Assembly (NCBI RefSeq): GCF_002086115.1 | Contig: NZ_MVHJ01000001.1 | Coordinates: 310,001 to 374,000, forward strand | Origin: Mycolicibacterium bacteremicum | GTDB lineage: Bacteria; Actinomycetota; Actinomycetes; Mycobacteriales; Mycobacteriaceae | DNA length: 64,000 bases | Reading direction: 5' to 3' | Shown: piece after piece, positions 34,696-43,241 of the stretch | How positions within the stretch are numbered: the stretch's first letter is position 1 | Layout of the letters: every line of letters begins with the position of its first letter | Program-made: the position numbers and the translations under genes | The notes under the pieces: model-generated | Told to the model about the DNA's origin: nothing | What the model saw: the letters and a program-made list of their open reading frames with translations, nothing else | Databases searched by the model: none

Positions 34696-35837
34696 CGCGA
34701 CTCGGGGTGCTGGTGGTCACCATGATGCTCACCCTGTCGGGATGTGCGTTCAACGGACTGAACTCCATCCCGTTGCCCGGCACGGTGGGCCGCGGTGCCG
34801 ACGCACAGCAGTTCCGGGTGGAGCTCGCCAATGTCGGTACGTTGGAGGCCAATTCGCCGGTATTGATCGATGATGTGGTGGTCGGGGCCATCGACAGCAT
34901 CGGTGTCGCCGGACGCCACGCCGAGGTGGACATCTCGGTACGCGGCGGGGTCACGGTGCCGGCCAATGCCGTGGCCCGCGTCGGCCAAACCAGCCTGCTG
35001 GGATCCATGCATCTACAACTGGGCACCCCCGCCGGTCAGGCCCCAGACGGGCAGCTACCCGACGGGTCGCTCATCACCGTGGACCGGTCGATGAGCTATC
35101 CGAGTACCGAACAGACCCTGGCCGCGCTGTCGGCCGTCGTCAATCCGGGCGGCCTCGGGCAGATCGGCGCCATCGTCCACGACGCCAATCAGTTGTTCGC
35201 CGACCGCCAGGGCGACATCCGGGAGCTGATCGGTCAGATGGACACCTTCATCACCAACCTGAACACCCAGCGCGACAACATCATCGACACCATCACCGAA
35301 CTCGACCGGTTCGCCGCCACCTTCACCGGCAACGACGACATCGTCACCAGGGCGCTGCGGACCATTCCAGCCGCACTCGAGGTGCTGAACCGGCAGCGGC
35401 CCGCTCTCGTCGGCGCACTGACCCGCCTCGGCGTGTTCAGCTCCACCGCCACAACAGTCATCACCGACACCCAGGATTACTTTGTGCGCAACCTGCAGAA
35501 CCTGGCGCCGACCATGCAGGCCATCGCCGACGTCGGTCCCGAACTCGGCCGCACCCTGGCGTTCGCGACGGTGTTCCCGCTGGGCCAGAACCTCATCGAC
35601 CGGGGAGTCCGCGGTGACTACATGAATCTGTTCGTGACCGTCGACCTCACCCACAACCGTCTGAAACGCGGCCTGTTCGCCGGCACCCGGTTCGGCGACG
35701 AGGAGGCACCGCTGGTTCCTGCTCCCGGTGACCCCGGCTACGCGAACTTCTACACCCGCGATCCGTTGGGCGCCCCGCTGCTGGCACCGCCGGTCCCGGA
35801 TCCGTCGCCCTGGCCCACCACCGGTGGGGGTGGCTGA
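34692..35837 (+). CDS. Mce family lipoprotein, MceE position
   Basis: Protein of 381 aa with a lipoprotein signal (VLVVTMMLTLSGC, acylated Cys at about residue 18) in place of the membrane anchor, as is usual for the MceE/Lpr subunit. The MCE domain (VELANVGTLEANSPVLIDDVVVGAIDSIGV) follows directly. The conserved block FVTVDLTHNRLKRGLFAGTR is seen near residue 320. The ATG at 34692 overlaps the mceD stop by ATGA and the stop overlaps mceF by one base. Confidence 0.93.
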   Translation: MTRLGVLVVTMMLTLSGCAFNGLNSIPLPGTVGRGADAQQFRVELANVGTLEANSPVLIDDVVVGAIDSIGVAGRHAEVDISVRGGVTVPANAVARVGQTSLLGSMHLQLGTPAGQAPDGQLPDGSLITVDRSMSYPSTEQTLAALSAVVNPGGLGQIGAIVHDANQLFADRQGDIRELIGQMDTFITNLNTQRDNIIDTITELDRFAATFTGNDDIVTRALRTIPAALEVLNRQRPALVGALTRLGVFSSTATTVITDTQDYFVRNLQNLAPTMQAIADVGPELGRTLAFATVFPLGQNLIDRGVRGDYMNLFVTVDLTHNRLKRGLFAGTRFGDEEAPLVPAPGDPGYANFYTRDPLGAPLLAPPVPDPSPWPTTGGGG

Positions 35838-37324
35838 TGCTGACCCGGCTCGTACGCGCCCAGCTGATCATCTTCACCATCGCCTCGGTGATCGGACTGT
35901 CCGTCATGCTGATCCAGTACCTGCAGGCACCGATGCTGTTCGGGCTCAACCGGATCACGGTCACCGTCCAGCTGCCGAGCTCGGGGGGCCTGTACCGGTT
36001 CGCCAATGTCACCTACCGCGGGATCCAGGTCGGCACGGTGAGCGAGATGGACGTCGACCGCTCCGGCGCGATCGCCAGGCTCTCCCTGCAGACCGCCCCA
36101 CCGATCCCGGCCGACGTGCAGGTGCAGGTACGCAGCGTGTCCGCGGTCGGTGAACAGTACGTGGACCTGCGACCACGCACCGATTCCGGTCCGTATCTGC
36201 AGGACGGATCGGTGATCGACCGCGCAGACACCGTGATTCCGCAGCCCGTGGCGCCGATGGTGCAGCGATTGGACGCGCTGGTCGGGAGCATCCCGAAGGA
36301 CAAGCTGGCCGGACTGCTCGATGAATCATTCCTGGCCTTCGACGGGGCTGGACCCCAGTTGCGTTCGCTGCTGGACTCTTCCGCCCGGCTGACGGCAGAT
36401 CTGGACCACGCAGGCCCGCAGACCGGCCGCCTGATCGACGACGCGATCCCACTGATGGACGCCCAGCGCCGCAGCACCGACTCGTTGCGGTCCTGGACAC
36501 GGAGCCTGGCCGGTGTCACCGACGAACTCGTCGCCAACGACGGCGAGATCCGGCGCATCGTCGACACGGCACCGCAGGCGACCGCCGAGGTGACCCGGCT
36601 CCTGAACGAGCTCAAGCCGACGCTGCCGGTGCTGCTGGCCAATCTGTCGACCATCGGTCAGATCGGGGTGACCTACCGGCCGGGACTGGAACAGATGCTG
36701 GTGTTGTTGCCGCCGTTGGTGTCCTACTACCAGGCTTCGGCACCCGGGCAGAATGCGACCGGCATACCGATCGGCGATTTCCGGATATCGGTCAGCGACC
36801 CGCCGGCCTGCACGGTCGGATTCCTACCGCCGTCGGCATGGCGCAACCCTGCCGACACCACCACCGTCGACACGCCGGACGGGGTGTATTGCAAACTGCC
36901 CCAGGATTCCCCGATAGCGGTGCGCGGCGCGCGCAACACCCCGTGCATGGGCGTCCCGGGAAAGTACGCACCCACCGTGCAGGAGTGCTACAGCGACCGG
37001 CCTTACACACCACTGGCGATGCGCCAGCACGCGCTCGGGCCCTACCCGGTGGATCCCAACCTGATCGCGCAAGGCATTCCACCCGATGACCGGGTCAGCG
37101 CCGATGACAACCTGTACGGCCCCGCGGCGGGCACACCGCCCCCGCCGCCGGCCGGTCCACCCCCGGCACCGCCGCCACCGCCGGTCGGTTTCGCGCACTA
37201 CGATCCCGCCACCGGACAGTTCGCCACCGCGGACGGACACGTGTCGCGCCAGACCGACCTGGTCGATCCGGTGGCACCGGGGGACTGGCAGCGGCTCGTG
37301 CTGCCGGCCGGGGCGGCGCCGTGA
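35837..37324 (+). CDS. Mce family protein, MceF position
   Basis: Last and largest Mce subunit of this operon, 495 aa: anchor LIIFTIASVIGLSVMLIQYL, MCE domain (VTVQLPSSGGLYRFANVTYRGIQVGTVSEM), helical region, then the MceF-type Cys-containing part (SDPPACTVGFLPPSAWRNP; VYCKLPQDSPIAVRGARNTPCM) and a strongly Pro-rich C-terminal stretch at about residues 428-452. The terminal part DPATGQFATADGHVSRQTDL may contact the cell wall. 4-nt overlap with the following secreted-protein gene. Confidence 0.92.
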   Translation: MLTRLVRAQLIIFTIASVIGLSVMLIQYLQAPMLFGLNRITVTVQLPSSGGLYRFANVTYRGIQVGTVSEMDVDRSGAIARLSLQTAPPIPADVQVQVRSVSAVGEQYVDLRPRTDSGPYLQDGSVIDRADTVIPQPVAPMVQRLDALVGSIPKDKLAGLLDESFLAFDGAGPQLRSLLDSSARLTADLDHAGPQTGRLIDDAIPLMDAQRRSTDSLRSWTRSLAGVTDELVANDGEIRRIVDTAPQATAEVTRLLNELKPTLPVLLANLSTIGQIGVTYRPGLEQMLVLLPPLVSYYQASAPGQNATGIPIGDFRISVSDPPACTVGFLPPSAWRNPADTTTVDTPDGVYCKLPQDSPIAVRGARNTPCMGVPGKYAPTVQECYSDRPYTPLAMRQHALGPYPVDPNLIAQGIPPDDRVSADDNLYGPAAGTPPPPPAGPPPAPPPPPVGFAHYDPATGQFATADGHVSRQTDLVDPVAPGDWQRLVLPAGAAP

Positions 37325-37815
37325 GGCCGCCCCGGCCGGTGATCCTGTCGGCGCTGATCATCGTCGGACTGACGGGGATACCGCCGGCCGAGGCCGACGT
37401 CTCGGGTTCGGCCATCAACGGCACCTTCACCGCGGTGTCCGACGGGGTGTGGGCCAAGACCAACGAGAAAGTCGACGAGCGGCCCACCGTCACCGCGGTG
37501 TGGACCATCACCTCGATGTGCAGCAGCGCGTTCGACTGCACCGGGCAGATCTCCAGTAACCAGGGCTGGACGGCAGAGCTGCGCTATCTCAGCGGTCACT
37601 GGCGGGCTCGGCACACGATCGCGGCGTGGCAGTTCTGCCCCGACGGCTCCACGGCTCCCGGCCGGCAGGACTACACGTTCTGGCCGGCGCGCGCCAACGA
37701 CTACGCAGCCGACGTGCTGACCGGGTGGGACGAAACGGTGGCACCCAGCGGGTCGTGCGGGATCAACAGATCGCTGACCATCCGGATGCCGTTGCGGCTG
37801 ACCAGGATCGGCTAG
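37321..37815 (+). CDS. Secreted Mce-associated protein of unknown function
   Basis: Protein of 164 aa with a signal peptide (PVILSALIIVGLTGIPPAEA, likely cut near residue 26), then a conserved mycobacterial exported domain: GSAINGTFTAVSDGVWAKTN, VWTITSMCSSAFDCTGQISS and WQFCPDGSTAPGRQDY. Four Cys suggest two disulfides. GTG start overlapping mceF by 4 nt, so it is the last gene of the mce operon and probably works with the complex in the periplasm. Its stop overlaps the stop of the convergent tandem-TetR 2 gene by 4 nt (CTAG). Confidence 0.82.
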   Translation: MRPPRPVILSALIIVGLTGIPPAEADVSGSAINGTFTAVSDGVWAKTNEKVDERPTVTAVWTITSMCSSAFDCTGQISSNQGWTAELRYLSGHWRARHTIAAWQFCPDGSTAPGRQDYTFWPARANDYAADVLTGWDETVAPSGSCGINRSLTIRMPLRLTRIG

Positions 37816-39074
37816 CCGGAGCGGACGGCCACCCCACGGATCACGGTGTCACGGGAATGGGTGAGCGCCCGGTCGGCGCCCAGCTCGCGAAGGATGTTCT
37901 CGGGGATCCACTGCACGCCGATGACCCCGCGCGCCAGTAGTTCGGCATTCGGACTCTGCACGCGGATCTCGCCGGACCGGATGCCCTCGGAGAGCATGCT
38001 TTTCATCTGCCGGACGCGCGTGGAGAACGACCACCCGGGGTCCGCGACGTCGGGCGGCGACTGGCGCATCCATGCCAGCTGGATGCGGAACTCGTCGGGA
38101 AACTGGTCGAGCGCATTGATGTTGAGCCAACTGAGTGCGTCCAGTTTCTCCAGCGGGGTGGCCTGTGAGCGCAGCACCTCGCTCCAGCCACCGCCGACCT
38201 TCTGCCCGAACGCCAGCATGATCGACATCAGCAGCTCGTCCTTGGAACCGATGACCCGGTACACCGTTCCGGTGCCCATCCCCGCGGCCGCGGCGATATC
38301 GCGGATCGTCGTCATCTCGTAACCCCGCCTGCCGAACTCGGCGCGCGCGACGGCACGGACGTGGGAGGCCTTGTCGCCGAGAACCGGCCCGGCGTTCTCC
38401 GACCAGCTCTTGACCACCTCGTCGGCGGCGGCGAAAGCGGCCGACCGGTCCAACTGCGCGTCGGTCAGATCACGGCTGGCCAGCCCGTGCAGGTGGATGC
38501 GGCACAGCAGCGCGGCCACCTGGTCGCTGGTGCCCTTGTGGCGGATGACATCCAACCCGACGTGCAACATGCTCTGGCAGATCCGGTCGGCCAGCGTCGG
38601 CAGGTCCATCTCCGGCCGGATGACACCGCTCCACCGGCCGGCCCGCAGCAACTGCAGCATCGCGGACTGGATGCCCTCGGGACGGCGTCTGGTCAATTCG
38701 ATCAGTTCGGGATCAGAACTCGGACCTTCGTAGAACGACATCTGCAACGCGGCGCGATGGGCGACCGCACACCGGGCGATCGCGCAGCCCAGGCCGATGA
38801 TCTGGTCTTCGATCGGGCGCGGATCCGGCGCATCCAGATCGCTGAGCGCCTGCTCGCCGACCTGATCCAACGCCGCGTGGTACCGGCCGATCAACTCGAC
38901 GAGGATTGCTTCCTTCGATTCGAAGTGGTGATACAGGCTGCCCGCGAGGATGCCCGCCGCATCGGCGATCTGCTGCAGCGAGGTCCGGAGTCCGGACTCG
39001 GCGATCACGTCGTTGGCGGTCTGCAGGATCTGGGTCCGACGCGTGTCAGTGGAGACGGACGATTGCTCGGTCAT
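37812..39074 (-). CDS. Tandem-TetR regulator 2 (two fused TetR units)
   Basis: Protein of 420 aa and full-length paralogue of the regulator at 24925. Unit 1 HTH: SLQQIADAAGILAGSLYHHF at about residues 33-52; unit 2 from about residue 240, HTH TIRDIAAAAGMGTGTVYRVIG. Shared blocks include CQSMLHVGLDVIR and FRIQLAWMRQSPPD. The ATG at 39074 has GGGAG upstream and gives the natural N-terminus; longer in-frame extensions enter fadE coding. It lies 64 nt after the two acyl-CoA dehydrogenase genes and is probably the last gene of that operon, driven by shared promoter B. It most likely autoregulates and controls island promoters. Confidence 0.9.
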   Translation of the reverse strand: MTEQSSVSTDTRRTQILQTANDVIAESGLRTSLQQIADAAGILAGSLYHHFESKEAILVELIGRYHAALDQVGEQALSDLDAPDPRPIEDQIIGLGCAIARCAVAHRAALQMSFYEGPSSDPELIELTRRRPEGIQSAMLQLLRAGRWSGVIRPEMDLPTLADRICQSMLHVGLDVIRHKGTSDQVAALLCRIHLHGLASRDLTDAQLDRSAAFAAADEVVKSWSENAGPVLGDKASHVRAVARAEFGRRGYEMTTIRDIAAAAGMGTGTVYRVIGSKDELLMSIMLAFGQKVGGGWSEVLRSQATPLEKLDALSWLNINALDQFPDEFRIQLAWMRQSPPDVADPGWSFSTRVRQMKSMLSEGIRSGEIRVQSPNAELLARGVIGVQWIPENILRELGADRALTHSRDTVIRGVAVRSG

Positions 39075-39138
39075 CGGCTCCCTAGGTGTCTGTGTCGGAA
39101 TCTGCTTCGAATTGCCGATTCTACGACCTGGCCGGCGG

Positions 39139-40245
39139 TCAGCGGGGCATTGCTCTGCCCGGCCGTCCCGCACGGCAGCCGGCGACCAGGGCCGCACCCA
39201 CCTGCTCCAATCCCTGATCGCTGGTGCCGAGCATCGTCGAGTATCCCAGCAGTCGACGCAGATGCAGATGTGCGTCGTGTTCCCAGGTGTAGCCGATACC
39301 GCCGAAGACCTGGATCGCCGTGTCGCCGACGGTCGCGAGGCGGTCCCCGAAGGCCCGTAGCCGCGCTGCGGCCAGCCACCGCTGATCGGCGTCGCCCTCG
39401 TCGGCGGCCCACAGTGCCCGCAGCACCCCGCCACGGCCCAGTTCGACGAACTGGTACATGCTCACGCAGAGTTGCTGCACCAATTGAAAGCTGCCGATCG
39501 GTGCACCGAACTGTCTGCGGTTCCCGGCATGTTCGAGGGTCATCTCGAGCAGTCGTTGCGCCGCACCGATCGCGTCGGCCGCGGCCAGCGCCGCCACATC
39601 GTCGGCCAGTGCGGCCGCCGCATCGTCGTCGGCCCGGCCCAGGACGCGGGCCGGCACGTCGGGCAGGTGCGCCCGGAAACTCCTGCGTGTCTTGTCCATC
39701 ATCGGGATCGCCACCAGCACCAGATCGGCGGTGCGCACCGCGTACAGCGTCCAGCCCAAATCGTCGCGAACGGGGATGAGCGCGACATCGGCGGCCGCCG
39801 CATCGTCGAGTCGGTCGATCCGACCACGCAGCAGCACGTTCGGACCGTCACCGACGGGCGCGACACCGGCACCGCTGAGCGGTCCCACCGTCGCGACACC
39901 GGTACCGTCGGCGATCGCGGCGAGCAGTTGCGCCCCCGCAGCTTCGGCGCCGAACCGTGCCAGGGCACGGCACGCCGCCGCGCAGGACAGCCAGGGCCCG
40001 GAGTCCAATGCCGCGCCGAGGGCTTCGGCGATGATCCCGGCGTCCACCATCGTCGCCGCGGAGCCGCCGTATTCGGGGCTCACCAACAGGCCGGTCGCGC
40101 CGAGTGCGGCCAATCCCTGCCAGCGCGCATCGGTGGTGCCACGGGGATCATCGAGTAGCGCGCGTGCACCGCCATCGTGGGCGGCCAGAAAGGCACGCAT
40201 CGACTGCGCCAGGGCGTTCTGTTCGGGGCTGCGTTCGAGGTTCAC
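39139..40245 (-). CDS. Acyl-CoA dehydrogenase, FadE partner subunit
   Basis: FadE-type protein of 368 aa. The C-terminal blocks RRQFGAPIGSFQLVQQLCV and FGGIGYTWEHDAHLHLRRLL are typical of one subunit of actinobacterial alpha2-beta2 acyl-CoA dehydrogenases. The GTG at 40245 overlaps the stop of the upstream fadE (GTGA), so the pair is translationally coupled. Paired fadE genes in mycobacterial steroid catabolism make heterotetramers that desaturate side chains or ring-derived CoA esters; the same arrangement is inferred here. FAD enzyme, cytoplasmic. Confidence 0.9.
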   Translation of the reverse strand: MNLERSPEQNALAQSMRAFLAAHDGGARALLDDPRGTTDARWQGLAALGATGLLVSPEYGGSAATMVDAGIIAEALGAALDSGPWLSCAAACRALARFGAEAAGAQLLAAIADGTGVATVGPLSGAGVAPVGDGPNVLLRGRIDRLDDAAAADVALIPVRDDLGWTLYAVRTADLVLVAIPMMDKTRRSFRAHLPDVPARVLGRADDDAAAALADDVAALAAADAIGAAQRLLEMTLEHAGNRRQFGAPIGSFQLVQQLCVSMYQFVELGRGGVLRALWAADEGDADQRWLAAARLRAFGDRLATVGDTAIQVFGGIGYTWEHDAHLHLRRLLGYSTMLGTSDQGLEQVGAALVAGCRAGRPGRAMPR

Positions 40246-41390
40246 CGGCGCGGGAGTCCCAGCAGTCGGGCGGTGATGTTGTTGTTGATCTGGGTGGTTC
40301 CGCCGGCGATGCTCAGCGCATGCGAGGTCAGCCGGTAGTCGGCCCACTGCCCGCCGCCGTCGTCGCCCAGCATGCCGTAACCGAACGCGGCCAGGTCCTG
40401 TCCGATCTCCGCCCACACCGACTTGGCCAGACTGGCGGTGGCAAAGCCGTCCGTGCCGTGCACGGTGGCCGATATCGCACGCTGACACAGTGTCTCCAGA
40501 TAACTGATCCGCAGTTCGAACTCGCCGAGGCGGCGCAGCACGGCTGGGTCGCGCAGCTGGTCTCCGGCCTCATCCAGGTCGTTCACCAGGTCGATCAGCC
40601 GCGTCTGCAGTTCGGCGTACAACCGCGCCGCCCCGGCACGTTCATGTGACAGCGTGGTGGTGGCGACCTGCCAACCCTGATTCAGCGTTCCCAGCAAGGC
40701 GCTCGCGGGCACGCGGACATCGGTGAAGAAGACCTCGGCGAAGTCGGTATCCCCGCTCAGCGTCGTCAACGGACGTGCCTGGATACCGGGCAGGGCCATG
40801 TCCACGATCAGGCACGAGATGCCCCGATGTTTCGGTGCGTCGGGGTCGGTGCGAACATAGAGCTGACACCAGTTCGCGCGATGCCCCAGCGAGGTCCAGA
40901 TCTTCTGACCGTTCACCACGAACTCGTTCCCGTCCCGGACGGCGCGGGTGCGTAGTGACGCCAGATCCGATCCCGCGTCGGGCTCTGACATGCCCTGACA
41001 CCAGATGTCGTCGGCGCGCAGCATCCGCGGCAGCAAGTAGGTCTTCTGCTGTTCGGTGCCGTATTCCATGAGCGCCGGCGCAATATTGTTGATACCGATC
41101 ACGTTGAGCGGGTGCGGTACCCGGGCCCAGGTCATTTCCTCGGCGTGAATCAGAGCCTCGGCGACACTCGCCCCGCGCCCGCCGTACGCGGTCGGCCAGG
41201 ACACCGCCGCCCAGCGCGCGTCGGCCAATGTCGCATTCCAGCGGCGCATGATGGCGAATGCCTCGTCCGAGTGCCCGCATCGGCGGGCAGCGCTGACGAT
41301 GTCGTCGGTGAGCTGATCGGCCAGCCAGGTGCGCAGTTCCTTGCGGAACTGCTCGGCGGCCGGCGGATGACCGAAACCAAAAGGGTCCAA
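40242..41390 (-). CDS. Acyl-CoA dehydrogenase, FadE main subunit
   Basis: FadE protein of 382 aa: N-terminal helical domain, then the FAD/substrate blocks MSEPDAGSDLASLRTRAV and VVNGQKIWTSLGHRANWC, and the C-terminal GGTTQINNNITARLLGLPR. The start used is a TTG at 41390; an ATG 12 nt further upstream is out of frame and no strong ribosome site is seen, so the start is uncertain. First gene of a minus-strand operon (fadE, fadE, tandem-TetR 2) from shared promoter B, 42 nt away. It probably forms a heterotetramer with the overlapping downstream subunit. Confidence 0.91.
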   Translation of the reverse strand: MDPFGFGHPPAAEQFRKELRTWLADQLTDDIVSAARRCGHSDEAFAIMRRWNATLADARWAAVSWPTAYGGRGASVAEALIHAEEMTWARVPHPLNVIGINNIAPALMEYGTEQQKTYLLPRMLRADDIWCQGMSEPDAGSDLASLRTRAVRDGNEFVVNGQKIWTSLGHRANWCQLYVRTDPDAPKHRGISCLIVDMALPGIQARPLTTLSGDTDFAEVFFTDVRVPASALLGTLNQGWQVATTTLSHERAGAARLYAELQTRLIDLVNDLDEAGDQLRDPAVLRRLGEFELRISYLETLCQRAISATVHGTDGFATASLAKSVWAEIGQDLAAFGYGMLGDDGGGQWADYRLTSHALSIAGGTTQINNNITARLLGLPRR

Positions 41391-41411
41391 GAGTGTTCCA
41401 TCGTTTCGACG

Positions 41412-41461
41412 TTGACTCGGTTCGGGGTGAAACTCTACGGTGGAACAGATATTTGGTCAAC
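41412..41461. promoter_or_regulatory. Shared promoter/operator B: face-to-face promoters of fadE pair and VWA gene
   Basis: Minus strand: TTGACC (41460-41455), 17 nt, TAGAGT (41437-41432) drives the fadE operon. Plus strand: TTGACT (41412-41417), 18 nt, TACGGT (41436-41441) points at the VWA gene. The 22 bases 41440-41461 are identical to 27579-27600. The operator therefore covers the minus-strand -35 and spacer and the start point of the plus-strand promoter, so one bound regulator could switch both directions. Confidence 0.72.
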
Positions 41462-41477
41462 GGAGGTGCCGACGGCG

Positions 41478-43166
41478 GTGACGACCGGAGAAGCTGCAGC
41501 CGATCTGCAGACCCACGCCCTGCTCGCCTCGGCGCTGGCGGGCCGGACGGTGGCGGTACGCCCGGCCGCGCCGGGGCATCCCGCCTGGACCGACGGGGTG
41601 ATCATTTACCTGGACCCGGCCGCCGACACGGTGTTCCAACGCCGATGCCTGGCGGTACAGGCATCGCTGATCGCCGCGGGCAGTCTGGAGGCAGACATCC
41701 TGCACAGGGTGGGCCGGCGCGCCCACACCACCCGGCGCTACCTCGCCGTCGAGGGACGACGCGCGCTGGCGGCCAACGAAGAATTACTGCCGCGGCCGGT
41801 CCGGGCACTGCTGGATTGTGTGCCCACCGGTGGCCCGTCCTCCGCACACGAGTCGCTGCAGACGGCACTGTCCGCGGCCAAGGTGCCGGCAGCGCCGCCC
41901 GAGTTCGGCATCCTGCGGCCACGCGAGATGGCCGCCGCACCCGTCGATTCGGTGCAGTCACGCCGTCATCAGGCCCGCAAGGACGGCGCCGGCCGGGCCG
42001 TCGATGAGTTCGACCCCGATGCCGAGGAGACCCTCGGAGACGACGAGCCCGACGTGCTCGATCAGTTCACCAGCCCGGTCGGCGGTGGTGCAACCGTCGG
42101 AAAGCTGCTGCAACGCATGATGAACCGCGTCCGCAGACTCTCCGGGGGCGGACAGCCGGGAGCCGATGCGGCGACGCACCGGTCCAGATCGGGAACAGCC
42201 GGCAGGGCCGCGGTGCTGTCGACCACCACCGCGCCCGGAGACGCCGAGGACGTCGCGGATGCGACCGGCCTGACCTATCCGGAATGGGACGTGCACCACC
42301 GCCGCTACCGTCCGGACTGGTGCACCGTCGAGGAGATCGATGCGTCCGCCGGACCTCCCGAGACGCTCGCCCGACCGGACGTTCACAGCCTGCGGCGGCC
42401 GCTCACCCGGCTCGGTATCGGCCTCGACCGGTGCCGGCGACAGGCCCAGGGCGACGATATCGACATCGACGCCGCCGTCTCGGCACGTGTCGACATGCTG
42501 GCCGGGGCCGCCGGTGGCGATGTCGCGGTGTACATCGACAATCTGCGCCGGCGCCGCGACCTCGCGGTGCTGGTGTTGCTCGACATCTCCGGCTCGGCGG
42601 GTGAGTCCGGCGGTGCGGGACGGAGCGTGCACGAGCAACAGGTGCGCACCGCCCACGCCCTGACGGTGGCATTGTTCGAGCTCGGCGATCGCGTGGCGTT
42701 GTACGGATTCCGGTCCCGCGGACGCGCGGCGGTGCACGTCGTGCCGGTGAAACGGTTCCCGGACACCTTCGACGCCGCGGCCGTCGGCCGACTGGGGGCG
42801 CTCAAACCCGGCGCCTACTCGCGTCTCGGAGCCGCCATCCGGCACGGCGCGGCCGTCATAGCGGACGAGGCCGGGACGTCGCGACGACTGCTAGTGGTGC
42901 TGTCCGACGGGCTGGCCTACGACCACGGATACGAGCGGGTCTACGGCGCTGCCGACGCGCGCCGGGCACTGGCCGAGGTGCGGAGGCAGGGGACCGGCTG
43001 CGTCTGCCTGACCGTCGGCGCCGGCACCGACACCGCGGAACTGCGCCGGGTCTTCGGCAGCGCCGCACACGCCGCGATACCGCGGCCCGAGGAGCTCGCC
43101 GGGGTCATCGGGCCGCTGTTCCGGTCGGCCCTACGCTCCGCGGACCTGCGCAGGCGGATCACCTGA
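41478..43166 (+). CDS. VWA-domain protein, NorD/CbbO/CobT-like
   Basis: Protein of 562 aa. The N-terminal two thirds are a helical region with an acidic linker (DEFDPDAEETLGDDEPDVLD). The C-terminal von Willebrand factor A domain has the MIDAS motif LLDISGSAGES (D369-x-S-x-S), a Thr/Asp region and VVLSDGLAYDHGYERVYG, the NorD/CobT style. Together with the adjacent MoxR-type ATPase it makes a NorQ/NorD-like (CbbQ/CbbO-like) pair; known pairs insert metals into, or remodel, metalloenzymes. The GTG at 41478 is chosen, with GGAGG 11 nt upstream; in-frame GTG 41466 is too close to the ribosome site. Client unknown. Confidence 0.85.
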   Translation: MTTGEAAADLQTHALLASALAGRTVAVRPAAPGHPAWTDGVIIYLDPAADTVFQRRCLAVQASLIAAGSLEADILHRVGRRAHTTRRYLAVEGRRALAANEELLPRPVRALLDCVPTGGPSSAHESLQTALSAAKVPAAPPEFGILRPREMAAAPVDSVQSRRHQARKDGAGRAVDEFDPDAEETLGDDEPDVLDQFTSPVGGGATVGKLLQRMMNRVRRLSGGGQPGADAATHRSRSGTAGRAAVLSTTTAPGDAEDVADATGLTYPEWDVHHRRYRPDWCTVEEIDASAGPPETLARPDVHSLRRPLTRLGIGLDRCRRQAQGDDIDIDAAVSARVDMLAGAAGGDVAVYIDNLRRRRDLAVLVLLDISGSAGESGGAGRSVHEQQVRTAHALTVALFELGDRVALYGFRSRGRAAVHVVPVKRFPDTFDAAAVGRLGALKPGAYSRLGAAIRHGAAVIADEAGTSRRLLVVLSDGLAYDHGYERVYGAADARRALAEVRRQGTGCVCLTVGAGTDTAELRRVFGSAAHAAIPRPEELAGVIGPLFRSALRSADLRRRIT

Positions 43167-43183
43167 CTCCGCCGACAAAATGC

Positions 43184-43213
43184 TTGAACCAAACATCTGT
43201 TCCGGGTTACAGT
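43184..43213 (+). promoter_or_regulatory. Shared promoter/operator C (ATPase–P450 operon)
   Basis: TTGAAC (43184-43189), 18 nt, TACAGT (43208-43213). The spacer carries CCAAACATCTGTTCC, matching the core of shared operators A and B at 14 of 15 positions, with one extra A before it. Transcription would start near 43220, leaving a leader of about 22 nt with GAGAGGA before the ATG at 43242. Confidence 0.68.
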
Positions 43214-43241
43214 CGATCCGGCTGCTGTCCGAGAGGAAGTC

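Noticed and set aside
43184..43213. KstR or KstR2 binding site
   Set aside because: The motif does not match the palindromes I know for these cholesterol regulators; the local tandem-TetR proteins are the more likely binders.
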